From contig JANYCY010000022.1 in NCBI GenBank assembly GCA_025360045.1, forward strand, positions 1 to 64,000: a DNA stretch of 64,000 bases, read 5' to 3'. Positions 17,628 through 26,737 of this stretch are shown here, one piece after another. Below the pieces are notes generated by a model that did not search any database, was not told the DNA's origin, and was given only the letters and a program-made list of their open reading frames with translations. Position 1 is the first letter of the stretch, and every line of letters begins with the position of its first letter. Origin of the DNA: Janthinobacterium sp. (GTDB lineage: Bacteria > Pseudomonadota > Gammaproteobacteria > Burkholderiales > Chitinibacteraceae). A program made the position numbers and the translations under genes.

Positions 17628-18932
17628 TTAGTTCTTTTCAAACCACGCAATACTCTCTACATGTGCCGTGTGTGGGAACATATTCACTATCCCCGCCGCT
17701 TTAAGCGTGTAGCCCTTGTCGTGCACCAGCACATCGGCATCGCGGGCGAGGGTGGATGGGTTACAGGATACGTAAACGATGCGGCGAGGGCCAGTTTGGG
17801 CACTGATGGATTTGCACAGCTCGTGTGCGCCGTCCCTTGGCGGATCGATCAGCATCTTGTCGAAATGGCCAAGCTTTTTCAGCCAGCTCTCCGTCATATC
17901 AAATAAATTGGCCACTTTAAAATCTGTATTGCTGCTCAGGTTATTATCGCTGGCGCTTTCATTGGCGCGATCGACTAGCTGCTGCAAGCCTTCCATGCCC
18001 AGTGTTTGAGCGCCGCTTTTGGCAATCGGCAGCGTGAAATTGCCCACGCCACAGAAAAAGTCAGCAATCACTTCCCCAGCTTGCGGCTTGAGTAAACCCA
18101 TCGCTCGTGCCACCAGCGTGCGGTTGATGCGATGATTGACTTGGGTGAATTCGGTGGGCTTATAGCGCATCACAATGCCAAATTCTGGAATGCTGTAGCT
18201 GAGCTGTGCAGCAGCTAGCGGGTAAAACGGCGTGGCCGCTTCAACAGATTTAGCTTGCAGCCAGATTTGTACTTTCCACTGATCCGCATATTTTTTAATC
18301 AAAGCCTGATCAGCTTTATTCGGGGCGGCGGGTGTGCGGAATACCAGAATATCTACATGTTCGCCAACAGCCAGCTCGATATGCAAGATGCGATCTTTAA
18401 TCGATAAGCTTTTAATCAGCGCGCGCAGCGGCAAGATTTGCTTGGAAATATGCGGTGGTAAAACGCGGCATTCATTCAGCGCTGCAATCACTTTGGAGCG
18501 CCGCTCGAAAAAGCCCAGCCTGACTTCATTTTGCTTGGCATCATAAGACACCGACAAACGCGCCCGCTGACGATAGCCCCATTCCGGGCCATAAATCGCA
18601 GGCAACATCATCTCGGCGGATACATTGCCAATACGTTTAAGGTTGTCTTCCAGCACCCGCTGCTTGGCCGCCACCTGACCAGAAAATTCCATATGCTGCA
18701 TGCTGCAACCGCCGCACACACCAAAGTGCGGACAGGGCGGATTAACGCGTAAATGGCTGGTGGTATGGATTTGCGTGGCTTCGGCGTTTTCAAAACGCGG
18801 CTTAATGCGATAGCTTTTATAGCTGACGCTTTCTCGTGGCAGTGCGCCATCAATAAAAATCGTCTTCCCTTCTACGCGAGCAATGCCGTGGCCTTCAAAG
18901 TCTAAGGATTCAATCAGGGCAGGAGCAGTCAT
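17628..18932 (-). CDS. rlmD: 23S rRNA (uracil(1939)-C5)-methyltransferase
   Basis: Uses S-adenosylmethionine to methylate U1939 of 23S rRNA. The protein is 434 residues, equal to known RlmD within one or two residues. An N-terminal TRAM-like domain is followed by the iron-sulfur cysteines in CPHFGVCGGCSMQH (residues ~67-80). The SAM site is DFFCGVGNFTLPIA and the DPPRDGA motif comes later. The catalytic cysteine lies in YVSCNPSTLARD. It starts at ATG 18932. It is a single-gene unit ended by the hairpin at 17578-17607. Confidence 0.93.
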   Translation of the reverse strand: MTAPALIESLDFEGHGIARVEGKTIFIDGALPRESVSYKSYRIKPRFENAEATQIHTTSHLRVNPPCPHFGVCGGCSMQHMEFSGQVAAKQRVLEDNLKRIGNVSAEMMLPAIYGPEWGYRQRARLSVSYDAKQNEVRLGFFERRSKVIAALNECRVLPPHISKQILPLRALIKSLSIKDRILHIELAVGEHVDILVFRTPAAPNKADQALIKKYADQWKVQIWLQAKSVEAATPFYPLAAAQLSYSIPEFGIVMRYKPTEFTQVNHRINRTLVARAMGLLKPQAGEVIADFFCGVGNFTLPIAKSGAQTLGMEGLQQLVDRANESASDNNLSSNTDFKVANLFDMTESWLKKLGHFDKMLIDPPRDGAHELCKSISAQTGPRRIVYVSCNPSTLARDADVLVHDKGYTLKAAGIVNMFPHTAHVESIAWFEKN

Positions 18933-19053
18933 GGTAAGGCCATCGCGTAAAACGGCGGATTATAACAGGCTTGGGGGAGGAGCGATGGCGCAGGCTTTGC
19001 TCAACATAGAGAGGTCTTTGCTCATTCTTGCATGATAAATTGCGGCGTCTCAA

Positions 19054-19386
19054 TTAATTAGCAGTGTAGGGAATATTAATTTGTTTTTTGAAATCAATAT
19101 GATTGCCAATAAGTCGGCCTTTAATGATTAATTGGCCTGTTTGGTTGATGGCATTGCCGATGACCATGCCATTAATTTGAATTTGTCCTCCAAGATTAAT
19201 CACATTCCCAATAACGGCGTATTTAACGCTCACGTAAGCGCCTTCTTCAACAATCAGATTACCAATAATAAAACGATTCACATGTAAAACCTCCCCGCTT
19301 TTGACTGTTATAGAACCAATGTGGTAATTAATTGTTTCTTCATTGGCTTTTTGTATATCAATCCTGATTAAGCTCAGCTTGGTCAT
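19054..19386 (-). CDS. Small beta-helix protein resembling a minimal bactofilin
   Basis: A 110-residue protein without a signal peptide. From residue ~35 to 98 it repeats a unit of about 18 residues anchored on IGN (FIIGNLIV, AVIGNVIN, MVIGNAIN, RLIGNHID) with alternating hydrophobics and glycines. That pattern predicts a right-handed beta-helix like that of bactofilins, which polymerise into cytoskeletal filaments. It is shorter than most bactofilins and family membership is not proven. The start ATG 19386 has AAAGGA about 8 bases upstream. The gene stands alone, AT-rich, between rlmD and the alcohol dehydrogenase gene. Confidence 0.6.
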   Translation of the reverse strand: MTKLSLIRIDIQKANEETINYHIGSITVKSGEVLHVNRFIIGNLIVEEGAYVSVKYAVIGNVINLGGQIQINGMVIGNAINQTGQLIIKGRLIGNHIDFKKQINIPYTAN

Positions 19387-19474
19387 GGTGATGTTTCCTT
19401 TACTGATTGGGGAAAATCGCTGTGTCTTCTGTATTTTAATATTTGATGCGTAAAATCAGTGAGTCGTTTAAAAA

Positions 19475-19509
19475 AACGCCGCAAGCAAATCGTCTTTGCA
19501 TGCGGCGTT
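19475..19509 (-). terminator. Intrinsic terminator of the alcohol dehydrogenase gene
   Basis: The arms AACGCCGCA and TGCGGCGTT pair exactly, with an inner GCAAA/TTTGC extension. On the minus strand the hairpin is followed by a T-run (plus A 19471-19476). It lies 38 bases past the stop of the gene ending at 19547. Confidence 0.88.
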
Positions 19510-19546
19510 ATCTATTGATTCAAGGCGTATTTATTTCGCTTACGTT

Positions 19547-20698
19547 TTACATCGCGGCTTTATAAATCGCAGTAATTTCTTCTGCCGTGGCTTGAATCGG
19601 GTTGGTAAAGCCGCAAGCGTCTTTCAGTGCATTAGCGGTGAGGGTTGGGAAGTCGGCTTCTTTTACGCCTAGCTCAGTCAGGCCAACGGGGATGCCTATA
19701 TCGGCTGCAAGCTGGCGGATGCTGGCGAGGCAGGCTTCGGCGGCGGCTTCGTCTGATAAGAAGCGCACGTCGCAGCCCATGGCGTGGGCGACTTCACCGA
19801 GGCGTTTGGCGGCGATACGGGAGTTGAACTTTTGCACGTGTGGCAATAGCACGGCATTGCATACGCCGTGTGGCAGATCGTAAAAGCCACCTAATTGGTG
19901 AGCCATAGCGTGCACATAGCCAAGCGAGGCGTTATTAAAAGCCATGCCCGCAAGGAATTGCGCGTAAGCCATTTGCTCGCGAGCGTGCAAATTGTGGCCA
20001 TCATTTACGGCGTGGCGCAGATGGTCGCTGATTAAAGTCACGGCTTTTAGTGCACAGGCATCGGTAATCGGTGTGGCGATGGTGGATACATAGGCTTCAA
20101 TGGCGTGAGTGAGTGCATCCATGCCGGTGGCGGCGGTCAGGCTGGCTGGCATGCCGAGCATCAGTTCAGGATCATTCACCGAAAGAATAGGCGTGGTGTG
20201 CTTATCTACAATCGCCATTTTTACATGACGTGTTTCGTCAGTAATGATGCAGAACCTGGTCATTTCACTTGCCGTTCCGGCAGTCGTGTTGATCGAAACC
20301 AGCGGTAGTTGTGGTTTTTTAGATTGATCCAAGCCTTCGTAATCGGCGATTTTGCCGCCGTTGCTGGCGCAAAGTGCAATGCCTTTGGCGCAATCGTGCG
20401 GTGAGCCACCACCAAGCGAAATCACAAAATCACAGTCGTTTTCTTTGAGTAATTTTAAACCAGCCTCAACATTGCCGATGGTGGGATTGGGCTGAGCGCC
20501 GTCAAATACCACCGATACCACGCCATGCTTGCCTAATAGCTCGGAAACTTTAGCCACCATGCCAATTTTATTGAGCACGGCATCGGTCACAATCAGCGCT
20601 TTTTTAAAGCCGTAGGATTGAATGGTGCTTGCTGCGTCTTTAAGACAGCCAGCGCCCATTAGATTTACTGCTGGAATAAAGAATGCGGTAGTAGTCAT
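19547..20698 (-). CDS. Iron-containing alcohol dehydrogenase (YiaY/AdhB type)
   Basis: Group III NAD-dependent alcohol dehydrogenase of 383 residues, the same length as Zymomonas AdhB and E. coli YiaY. The NAD-binding [11 protein letters not shown] is at residues ~97-107. The iron-binding residues lie in [13 protein letters not shown] (Asp and His) and in the second signature from [17 protein letters not shown] to FYDLPHG. It most likely interconverts ethanol or another short alcohol and its aldehyde in the cytoplasm. The substrate cannot be read from sequence. It starts at ATG 20698 and is monocistronic, with its own terminator downstream. Confidence 0.92.
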   Translation of the reverse strand: MTTTAFFIPAVNLMGAGCLKDAASTIQSYGFKKALIVTDAVLNKIGMVAKVSELLGKHGVVSVVFDGAQPNPTIGNVEAGLKLLKENDCDFVISLGGGSPHDCAKGIALCASNGGKIADYEGLDQSKKPQLPLVSINTTAGTASEMTRFCIITDETRHVKMAIVDKHTTPILSVNDPELMLGMPASLTAATGMDALTHAIEAYVSTIATPITDACALKAVTLISDHLRHAVNDGHNLHAREQMAYAQFLAGMAFNNASLGYVHAMAHQLGGFYDLPHGVCNAVLLPHVQKFNSRIAAKRLGEVAHAMGCDVRFLSDEAAAEACLASIRQLAADIGIPVGLTELGVKEADFPTLTANALKDACGFTNPIQATAEEITAIYKAAM

Positions 20699-20962
20699 GG
20701 CGGATCTGCCTGCAGGTCAAAATTTAAGCTTAACCATTTTGTTTGTTGCAGGGTTTGTGTCAGATCAAAGAAAGATGGCAAGTTGGGGGCTACTCGCGCG
20801 TGAGCACAATCGTGCTGTTATTTTATGGGGATGGAGATACGGAAGGGGCATGCGAAAAGCGTCAATTCCAAACTCTAAACTATTTTTTTGGTGAAATTCC
20901 GTGCTTTCTGTCTCTTCCGTATTCCAATATCTGAGTTGTGTCTTTCCTGTTTAATCAGCAGC

Positions 20963-21643
20963 TTACTTCGTATCTGGATAAATCATTGGCGTAGATTGTG
21001 CGGCTTTTTTGAGTGGCGGCGGGGGCGTAATGCCCATCGACATATAAATACTGGTGAGTTTATCTACACCGATATTGGCAGGGCGTATCCATTCCTTGGG
21101 GATATAGAGTAATCCTCCGCCAATAGGCACAGGGGCTGTGGGCACCAAAACCGCTTGATAGATGCGGCCTTCAATTTCGATCGGCTCAGGGTTAGGCATC
21201 AGGGCCAGCACTGCAATGCCATCGCCGCCAAATAAACACCACACTGGGCTCATCGAGCCAATATCTGCGTCTTCTTTTTGATCGAGCAGGCCAACAAAGC
21301 GATCGGCTGTATTGTATAAGGCACCAATTACCGGAATTCGTCTGACTGTTTTATCGAGTAAATAAGCGAGGTGCTTTTTTAGCTTCGATTGCACAATAAT
21401 GCCCAGTGGGTAAATCCCACCAATGAGCATGGCCCAACCAATTAAATAGCCTAGGATCGGATGATCAACAATCGGTTGGCCAATCAAGGCAAACATCTGC
21501 CCAACCATGCTGTGCGGGCCAAGATAATTATTGAGTATCTTTACCAACCATGCCAGTAAAGCCATGGTCAGTAAAAAGGGCAATAGGGCCAAGAGGCCAG
21601 CAAGCCAAGTTGTTGCGATTCTTTCGAGGCTACGCTTGAGCAT
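20963..21643 (-). CDS. DUF502 family membrane protein
   Basis: A 226-residue protein with two N-terminal membrane helices (residues ~12-35 and ~62-85). They are followed by the conserved DUF502 core, with VRRIPVIGALYNTADRF around residue 100 and PTAPVPIGGGLLYIP near 170. The family is common in proteobacteria and cyanobacteria and has no established biochemical function. Start ATG 21643 precedes the first helix directly. It is divergent from the sulfatase gene, with 265 bases between them, so both promoters lie in that gap. Confidence 0.85.
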   Translation of the reverse strand: MLKRSLERIATTWLAGLLALLPFLLTMALLAWLVKILNNYLGPHSMVGQMFALIGQPIVDHPILGYLIGWAMLIGGIYPLGIIVQSKLKKHLAYLLDKTVRRIPVIGALYNTADRFVGLLDQKEDADIGSMSPVWCLFGGDGIAVLALMPNPEPIEIEGRIYQAVLVPTAPVPIGGGLLYIPKEWIRPANIGVDKLTSIYMSMGITPPPPLKKAAQSTPMIYPDTK

Positions 21644-21908
21644 TGATATTCCGGTGAGCTAGGTCAAAATTACGTGCCGCCATTCTAAACCCCACATGGT
21701 GAGGCTAATAGTGCAAAGCGTACTGTAGACTTGGATTTGTCCGTTTTTTTTATGACTCTTTTATAAAACTCGGCTTGTCTGCCTGATTGCTGATATTCAC
21801 ACCCTTTATAAGTACTCTATCCGTGATTAATGCAACTTGATTGCAATATGAGGGCAGGCACAACATCAGGTAGAATTACGCATCCAGAAAATAAACCCAA
21901 CACAGCCC

Positions 21909-23909
21909 ATGCGCATCCCTCGCTTATTCCGCTTTACCGTTGTCTATGTCCTAGCTTTTATTGCCCTAGGGGTCTTGATTCGGCTAGGTTTTGCTAGCGC
22001 TTTTGGCAATAAGGCTGATCCTCTGCCCGGCCATTTATTGGCAGAATCAATATTACTGGGGGCGCGTTTTGATTTGCGCTTGGGCCTGCTAAGCCTTGCG
22101 CCGATGCTGCTACTGGGTGGCTTTAAGCTGACAACGCCCTTTAAAGAAGGGCTGGCTAGACTGCTGTGGCTGGTGTGGTTTGCGCTGGTGTTTGCTGTGT
22201 TGATTTTTAGCCATATGGTCGATTTTGCCCATTATTCCTATCTGGGCGTCAAGCTTTCTGCCAGTGTGCTGAATTTCTTATACAACTTGGATGAATCAGT
22301 CGGCATGGTTTGGTCGACTTATCCTGTGGGCAAGCTAACACTGGTCTGGGCCTTGTCTGTAGCTTTGCTGACATGGGGCGTGGCGGGTTTGATGCGCTGG
22401 GTTTCGCACTTTGCAGGCTGGGAAGCGGGGAAGTGGAAAACATCCTTGCTGGTACTGGTGTCCCTATTGGCCACCTTATTGGGGATACACGGTAAGTTTT
22501 CGCAATATCCGCTGCGCTGGAGCGATGCTTACTACACAACAAACAGCTTTGCCGCCGCAGTAGCGCTGAATCCTGTTTTGAATTTTTACGACACCATGTC
22601 GTATACCAAAGACACCTATTCAATTGATGATGTACGGGCGGCTTACCCTGCGATGGCCGCGTATTTGGGCGTGGATCACCCCGATGCTAAAACGCTGAAT
22701 TTTGAGCGCCATATCCAGCCTAAGGCCAATGCTTTTAAGGGCCAGCCGAATGTGGTGATGGTTTATTTGGAATCGTTCTCCGGCTACAAAACCAGCCTCT
22801 ATGGTAACCCACTAGAAACCACGCCTTTCTTTACCCAAATGGCCAAAGAAAGTATCTGGTTTGATAATCTCTATACACCGCACTTTGGTACGGCACGTGG
22901 CATTTTTGCAGGCTTATCTGGCGTTCCTGATGTGGATTTAAGAGATACTTCCAGCCGCAATCCGGCCGCAGTGAATCAGAATGTATTAATTAATGCATTT
23001 AAAGGCTACGAGAAAGACTACTTTATTGGCGGTAGCACCACTTGGGCCAATGTACGAGGCGTGCTCACCAAAAATATTGATGGCTTAAAGATTCACGAAG
23101 AGGGCAGTTATAGTGCTCCACGTAATGATGTTTGGGGGATTTCGGATAAAAATCTATTCTTTGAAGCGAATAAAGTATTCCGTGAGAAAAAATCACCATT
23201 TTTTGCCGTGATTCAAACATCGGGCAATCATCGCCCTTATACCATTCCGGCAGAAGACGTAGATTTTAAATTAAAAAATCCAAGTATCGCCGAATTACAT
23301 GCCAATGGTTTTGCTGCGGTAGATGAATATAATTCATTCCGCTATATGGATTACTGCATCGAAAAATTTATAGAAACGGCTAAAAAAGAGGCTTATTTCG
23401 ATAATACGGTGTTTGTATTCTTTGGGGATCACGGCATTCGCGCTATGGGCCATGATGTAGGCCCGAATGTGCCACGTGCGTTTCAGGATTTAAAACTATC
23501 CTCGGTGCACACGCCTTTTGTTCTTTACGCACCTAAGCTATTAAAGCCTGCCCGCTACGACAAAACCGCTTCGCAAATTGATATCCTGCCAACCATCGCG
23601 GGCCTGTTTAATTTGTCTTATATAAATAAAGGCATGGGCCGCGATTTACTCGATCCACGTTTTGATACCTCCCGCTTTGCCTTTACGATTTACCCCGATG
23701 AAGGCGGCGAGATTGGTATCTTGGATAAGGACTGGTATTACATTATGCAAGTGAGCAAAAAAAGCGGTGGCCTATTTGATATGAAATCCAATACGCCTTC
23801 GGTAGATAAAGCCAGCGAGCATCCCTTAATTGCGGCCAAAATGAAGCAGCAATTAAGGGATTACTACACGGTGTCGGATTATATGCTGACGCATAGTGGG
23901 GGGAAGTAA
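21909..23909 (+). CDS. LtaS/MdoB-like sulfatase-family phosphotransferase
   Basis: A 666-residue integral membrane protein with about five N-terminal helices (to residue ~210) and a C-terminal alkaline phosphatase-fold domain. Family hallmarks are VYLESFSG near residue 288 (metal-binding Glu), FGTARGIFAGLSG with the likely nucleophile Thr near 328, the HR of SGNHRPY, and FFGDHG near 510. Relatives transfer phosphoglycerol or phosphoethanolamine to periplasmic glucans, lipid A or lipoteichoic acid. In a Gram-negative cell, decoration of periplasmic glucan or of an envelope lipid is the likely job, but the substrate is unknown. Start ATG 21909. Confidence 0.88.
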   Translation: MRIPRLFRFTVVYVLAFIALGVLIRLGFASAFGNKADPLPGHLLAESILLGARFDLRLGLLSLAPMLLLGGFKLTTPFKEGLARLLWLVWFALVFAVLIFSHMVDFAHYSYLGVKLSASVLNFLYNLDESVGMVWSTYPVGKLTLVWALSVALLTWGVAGLMRWVSHFAGWEAGKWKTSLLVLVSLLATLLGIHGKFSQYPLRWSDAYYTTNSFAAAVALNPVLNFYDTMSYTKDTYSIDDVRAAYPAMAAYLGVDHPDAKTLNFERHIQPKANAFKGQPNVVMVYLESFSGYKTSLYGNPLETTPFFTQMAKESIWFDNLYTPHFGTARGIFAGLSGVPDVDLRDTSSRNPAAVNQNVLINAFKGYEKDYFIGGSTTWANVRGVLTKNIDGLKIHEEGSYSAPRNDVWGISDKNLFFEANKVFREKKSPFFAVIQTSGNHRPYTIPAEDVDFKLKNPSIAELHANGFAAVDEYNSFRYMDYCIEKFIETAKKEAYFDNTVFVFFGDHGIRAMGHDVGPNVPRAFQDLKLSSVHTPFVLYAPKLLKPARYDKTASQIDILPTIAGLFNLSYINKGMGRDLLDPRFDTSRFAFTIYPDEGGEIGILDKDWYYIMQVSKKSGGLFDMKSNTPSVDKASEHPLIAAKMKQQLRDYYTVSDYMLTHSGGK

Positions 23910-23932
23910 TAGGTATTGATGGCTCGCTAGTC

Positions 23933-24512
23933 TGCAATCATTGGCCGACACTGGCATCAAGATGCTGGGCGAAGGCGAGTGGAAAATCAAAAAATGGCGT
24001 CGAGTATCGCCGACCATGGCGAAAGGCTCATTTGGGCATCGATGCCGAACCTTGGAAATACGCGCTCTTGAAGCCACGAGCAATGCGGTGGGCGATGCGC
24101 AAGTCTTATCTGATTTGATTGGGCAGATCTCCGTTGGTGAAGCTCGTTTCTGTTCATGGCGATGGCGCTTACGATGCGAAGTGTTGCTACGCGGCGATTG
24201 CTCAGCGCAACGCAGCCGCCATCATTCCGGCGCGGAAAAACGGTTAACCGTGGAAAGGAAAATACGTCGGATGCAAGAGCGAGAAACGAGGCGATGCGCG
24301 CCACAAAGTGCACAGGCCAAACGCTGTGGAAAAAGTGGCGTGGCTATCATCGGCGGAGCTTGCTTGAAATTAAAATGTACTGTTTCAAATTGCTCGGCAA
24401 GCGAGTGATGGCCGGAGGTTTTGATCGGTAGGTGGTGGAGCTACAAGTGCACGTTACGATTTTAAATCGCTTCACGTAATTAGGAACACCAGTGATGGTG
24501 TGCGTGGCGTAA
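23933..24512 (+). pseudogene. Decayed IS5-family transposase remnant
   Basis: Pieces of one transposase C-terminal half appear in successive frames. They are LADTGIKMLGEGEW and LEIRALEATSNAVGDAQVL first, then VHGDGAYDAKCCYAAIAQRN (with a DDE-motif Asp), then SDARARNEAMRA with WKKWRGYHRRS and MYCFKLLG. The last piece, ILNRFT-stop-LGTPV, ends at TAA 24510-24512. At least two frameshifts and internal stops break it, and the N-terminal part is missing. GTTGTGCAACAAAGC at 24551-24565 may be the right terminal repeat; no left end was found. It lies between the sulfatase gene and the exopolysaccharide cluster. Confidence 0.85.
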
Positions 24513-24550
24513 ATCCGTATGGGATTTGGGGCAGTTCGTTCTTAAGCTGA

Positions 24551-24565
24551 GTTGTGCAACAAAGC
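24551..24565. repeat. Possible right terminal repeat of the IS5-like remnant
   Basis: GTTGTGCAACAAAGC lies 38 bases past the transposase remnant and resembles terminal repeats of IS5-type elements. No partner was found on the left side. Confidence 0.4.
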
Positions 24566-25042
24566 TAGTGTGAGCTAAGCCACTACTTTTTTGTGTTCTG
24601 GTTGTGGGTACGGAAGGCGAAATTGGTATTGTCCTATTTAATTCTGATCTGCTTTTTCTGCAATATAATATTTTATATATCGCATTTTTACTTTGGTTTT
24701 GAGACCCTCCTCACTTGACTGCGGTTCTTTTTGGCCATTCCTGTCTTGATTTTTTCATGTTTTTTACATTTGTATCGTTTTTTGTTTTCTTTTTGCTTAA
24801 TAACTTATTTTCCTTCTGGTATTACGTCTATTTGCTAATTTATGCCTTACGAGTATATCTTGTAGGTATATAGGGTGTATTTCTTTTTTTTATTCCAATT
24901 TTTCTTGCTACATTAGCTGGCAAGAATTTAGTGCTTTTGTTGCTTAATTTTTTTTTATTTGCGGATTTTAATTTATTTTATATTTCCGTATTTAAATATT
25001 GAATTTTTCTTCAATTCTATATGGCATATTGGAATTAATATT
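24566..25042. promoter_or_regulatory. AT-rich leader upstream of the exopolysaccharide cluster
   Basis: About 480 bases with no convincing gene, dominated by T-runs and TATA-like stretches (for example ATAATATTTTATATAT near 24664). It must contain the promoter of the cluster. A JUMPstart/ops element (GGCGGTAG) was looked for and not seen. The composition would also suit an H-NS-type silencing target, which is an inference. Confidence 0.4.
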
Positions 25043-25957
25043 ATGGTTCGTATTGCACTTGTTTTGCCGGTTCGTAATGCGGGGCCATATCTTGATCGTT
25101 TATTACCTGCTTTAGCAGAACAGACACTAAAGCTTGATGAATGGCTTGTGGTGGATAGCGAATCTTCAGATGATACGGTGGCTCGATTCACCGCAGCAGG
25201 TGCTAAAGTACAAATTATAGATGCTAATCAATTTAATCATGGCGGTACGCGCGAATGGGCGCGTACGCAAGTTAATGCCGACATTGTTATTTATATGACG
25301 CAAGACGCTATTCCCGCTAATCCTCATGCCTTACAAAATTTATGCGATGCTATTTTGGCTGATGAATCAATTGCCGCTGCTTATGGCCGTCAATTGCCGC
25401 GTTTAGGTGCCGATATTTTGGAAGGGCATTCACGCAGTTTTAATTACCCAAAGCAAAGCCGAACAAAGCGTTTAAGTGATGCACCGGAGCTAGGTATTAA
25501 AACATGTTTTAGTTCTGACTCGTTTGCTGTTTATCGTTCTGTGGCTTTAGATGCCGTTGGGGGCTTTCCTTTGGACATTATTGGCACTGAAGACGCCTAT
25601 GTGGCAGGAAAAATGCTATTACAGAATTGGGCTATTCGTTATGAGGCCAGTGCGGAGGTTTATCACTCTCATCAGTACACCCTATTGCAAGAGTTTCGCC
25701 GTTACTTTGATATTGGCGTGTTTTATGGGCGTGAGTCATGGATAGGCGAGCTCTTTGGGAGAGCAGGTAGTGAAGGACGGCGCTTTTTAGCATCTGAGCT
25801 GAAGGCCTTGTCTCGGGCTGGGCAGGGGTGGCGTCAGCCAGAGGTAATGATCAGAGTAGTATTAAAGTTGGCAGGCTATCGTTTAGGGCATCTAGAAAAA
25901 TATTTACCTCGTTATGTAAAACGCCATATCGGCATGTTTGCGGGCTACTGGAAATAA
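25043..25957 (+). CDS. Glycosyltransferase family 2 (rhamnosyltransferase-like)
   Basis: A 304-residue GT-A fold transferase. LVLPVRNAGPYLDRLLPAL opens the domain, VVDSESSDDTV carries the first Asp pair, and MTQDAIP is the DXD-equivalent. Later come TEDAYVAGKMLLQ and SAEVYHSHQY. This pattern is typical of inverting GT2 enzymes annotated as rhamnosyltransferases. It would add a sugar to a lipid-linked repeat unit at the cytoplasmic face. The frame is open from a TTG at 24959, but the N-terminal stretch would be unlike the family, so ATG 25043 is chosen. It is the first gene of the ten-gene rightward cluster, 6 bases before the Wza-like gene. Confidence 0.85.
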   Translation: MVRIALVLPVRNAGPYLDRLLPALAEQTLKLDEWLVVDSESSDDTVARFTAAGAKVQIIDANQFNHGGTREWARTQVNADIVIYMTQDAIPANPHALQNLCDAILADESIAAAYGRQLPRLGADILEGHSRSFNYPKQSRTKRLSDAPELGIKTCFSSDSFAVYRSVALDAVGGFPLDIIGTEDAYVAGKMLLQNWAIRYEASAEVYHSHQYTLLQEFRRYFDIGVFYGRESWIGELFGRAGSEGRRFLASELKALSRAGQGWRQPEVMIRVVLKLAGYRLGHLEKYLPRYVKRHIGMFAGYWK

Positions 25958-25963
25958 TCGTTT

Positions 25964-26737
25964 ATGAAAAATAGTGCTGTGCTTTGCATGCTTTTATTCT
26001 GCTTAAGCGCCTGTTCCACACCGAGTAGCCTGTTGTTACCTGAGCAAAGTGTTTTAGACGATCGACGCATTGAGCTTCACGATATCAGCCAATTACCCCC
26101 TCCCATAACCCGAATTATGAATGGCGATACCCTTAGAATTGTGAGGGATGCACAAACACCTGCTGAAAAAGACGAAATGGTTCTATTTTTTGTCCGCCCA
26201 GACGGCACATTCTCCTATCCCTTTGTGGGTTTGCTTCACGCTGCTCAACGCTCGCCTGAAGAAGTTGCTGCCGAAATTAGCGATAAATTGGCTGCTGTTT
26301 ATCGCTATCCTAAAGTAACGGTCAATATTGCTATCGCACCGGGGAACCGTGTTTTTGTTGGCGGAGCGGTACGCAATCCTTCGGCTTTTGAATTAACAGC
26401 AGCGGCTAGTATTGAGCAGGCGATTATTGGTGCTGGGGGTATTTTACCTACGGCAGATAGCGAGCATATTGCTTTACTGAGAATGGATGCTAGCGGTTTG
26501 TATCAGGTTTACTTTACTGATTTCAGTCAGTTTTTGCTGGCTAAGCCCCAGCGCCGTGGAGTGATGCTGCAAAGAGGTGATATTGTTTTTGTACCTAAAT
26601 CTGCTTTAGGCAATGCCATTGAAGGCGTGGATTTGTATTTTAACCAACTCATTCCTTTTTCTAAGGGAATTGGGATTGGCTTTAGCTATGATTTGAATAA
26701 AAGCTCAGGCTCAAGCACCACGGTGACCCTGCCATGA
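25964..26737 (+). CDS. Wza-like polysaccharide export lipoprotein
   Basis: A 257-residue outer-membrane auxiliary protein. The signal peptide ends in the lipobox LSAC at residues ~14-17. A Poly_export domain (NGDTLRIV and RPDGTFSYPFVG) is followed by an SLBB domain (RVFVGGAVRNPSAFEL). It is shorter than E. coli Wza (379 residues) and has a single clear SLBB, as in many export proteins of this type. Known relatives form the outer-membrane exit channel for capsule or exopolysaccharide. Its stop overlaps the start of the Wzz/Wzc-like gene by four bases (ATGA), indicating translational coupling with its inner-membrane partner. Confidence 0.9.
   Translation: MKNSAVLCMLLFCLSACSTPSSLLLPEQSVLDDRRIELHDISQLPPPITRIMNGDTLRIVRDAQTPAEKDEMVLFFVRPDGTFSYPFVGLLHAAQRSPEEVAAEISDKLAAVYRYPKVTVNIAIAPGNRVFVGGAVRNPSAFELTAAASIEQAIIGAGGILPTADSEHIALLRMDASGLYQVYFTDFSQFLLAKPQRRGVMLQRGDIVFVPKSALGNAIEGVDLYFNQLIPFSKGIGIGFSYDLNKSSGSSTTVTLP

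Noticed and set aside
20699-20962. Possible small gene between the alcohol dehydrogenase and DUF502 genes
   Set aside because: Frames here are shadows running into neighbouring genes, with no start signals of their own.
24566-25042. JUMPstart/ops element upstream of the polysaccharide genes
   Set aside because: No GGCGGTAG-type core was found in the leader.
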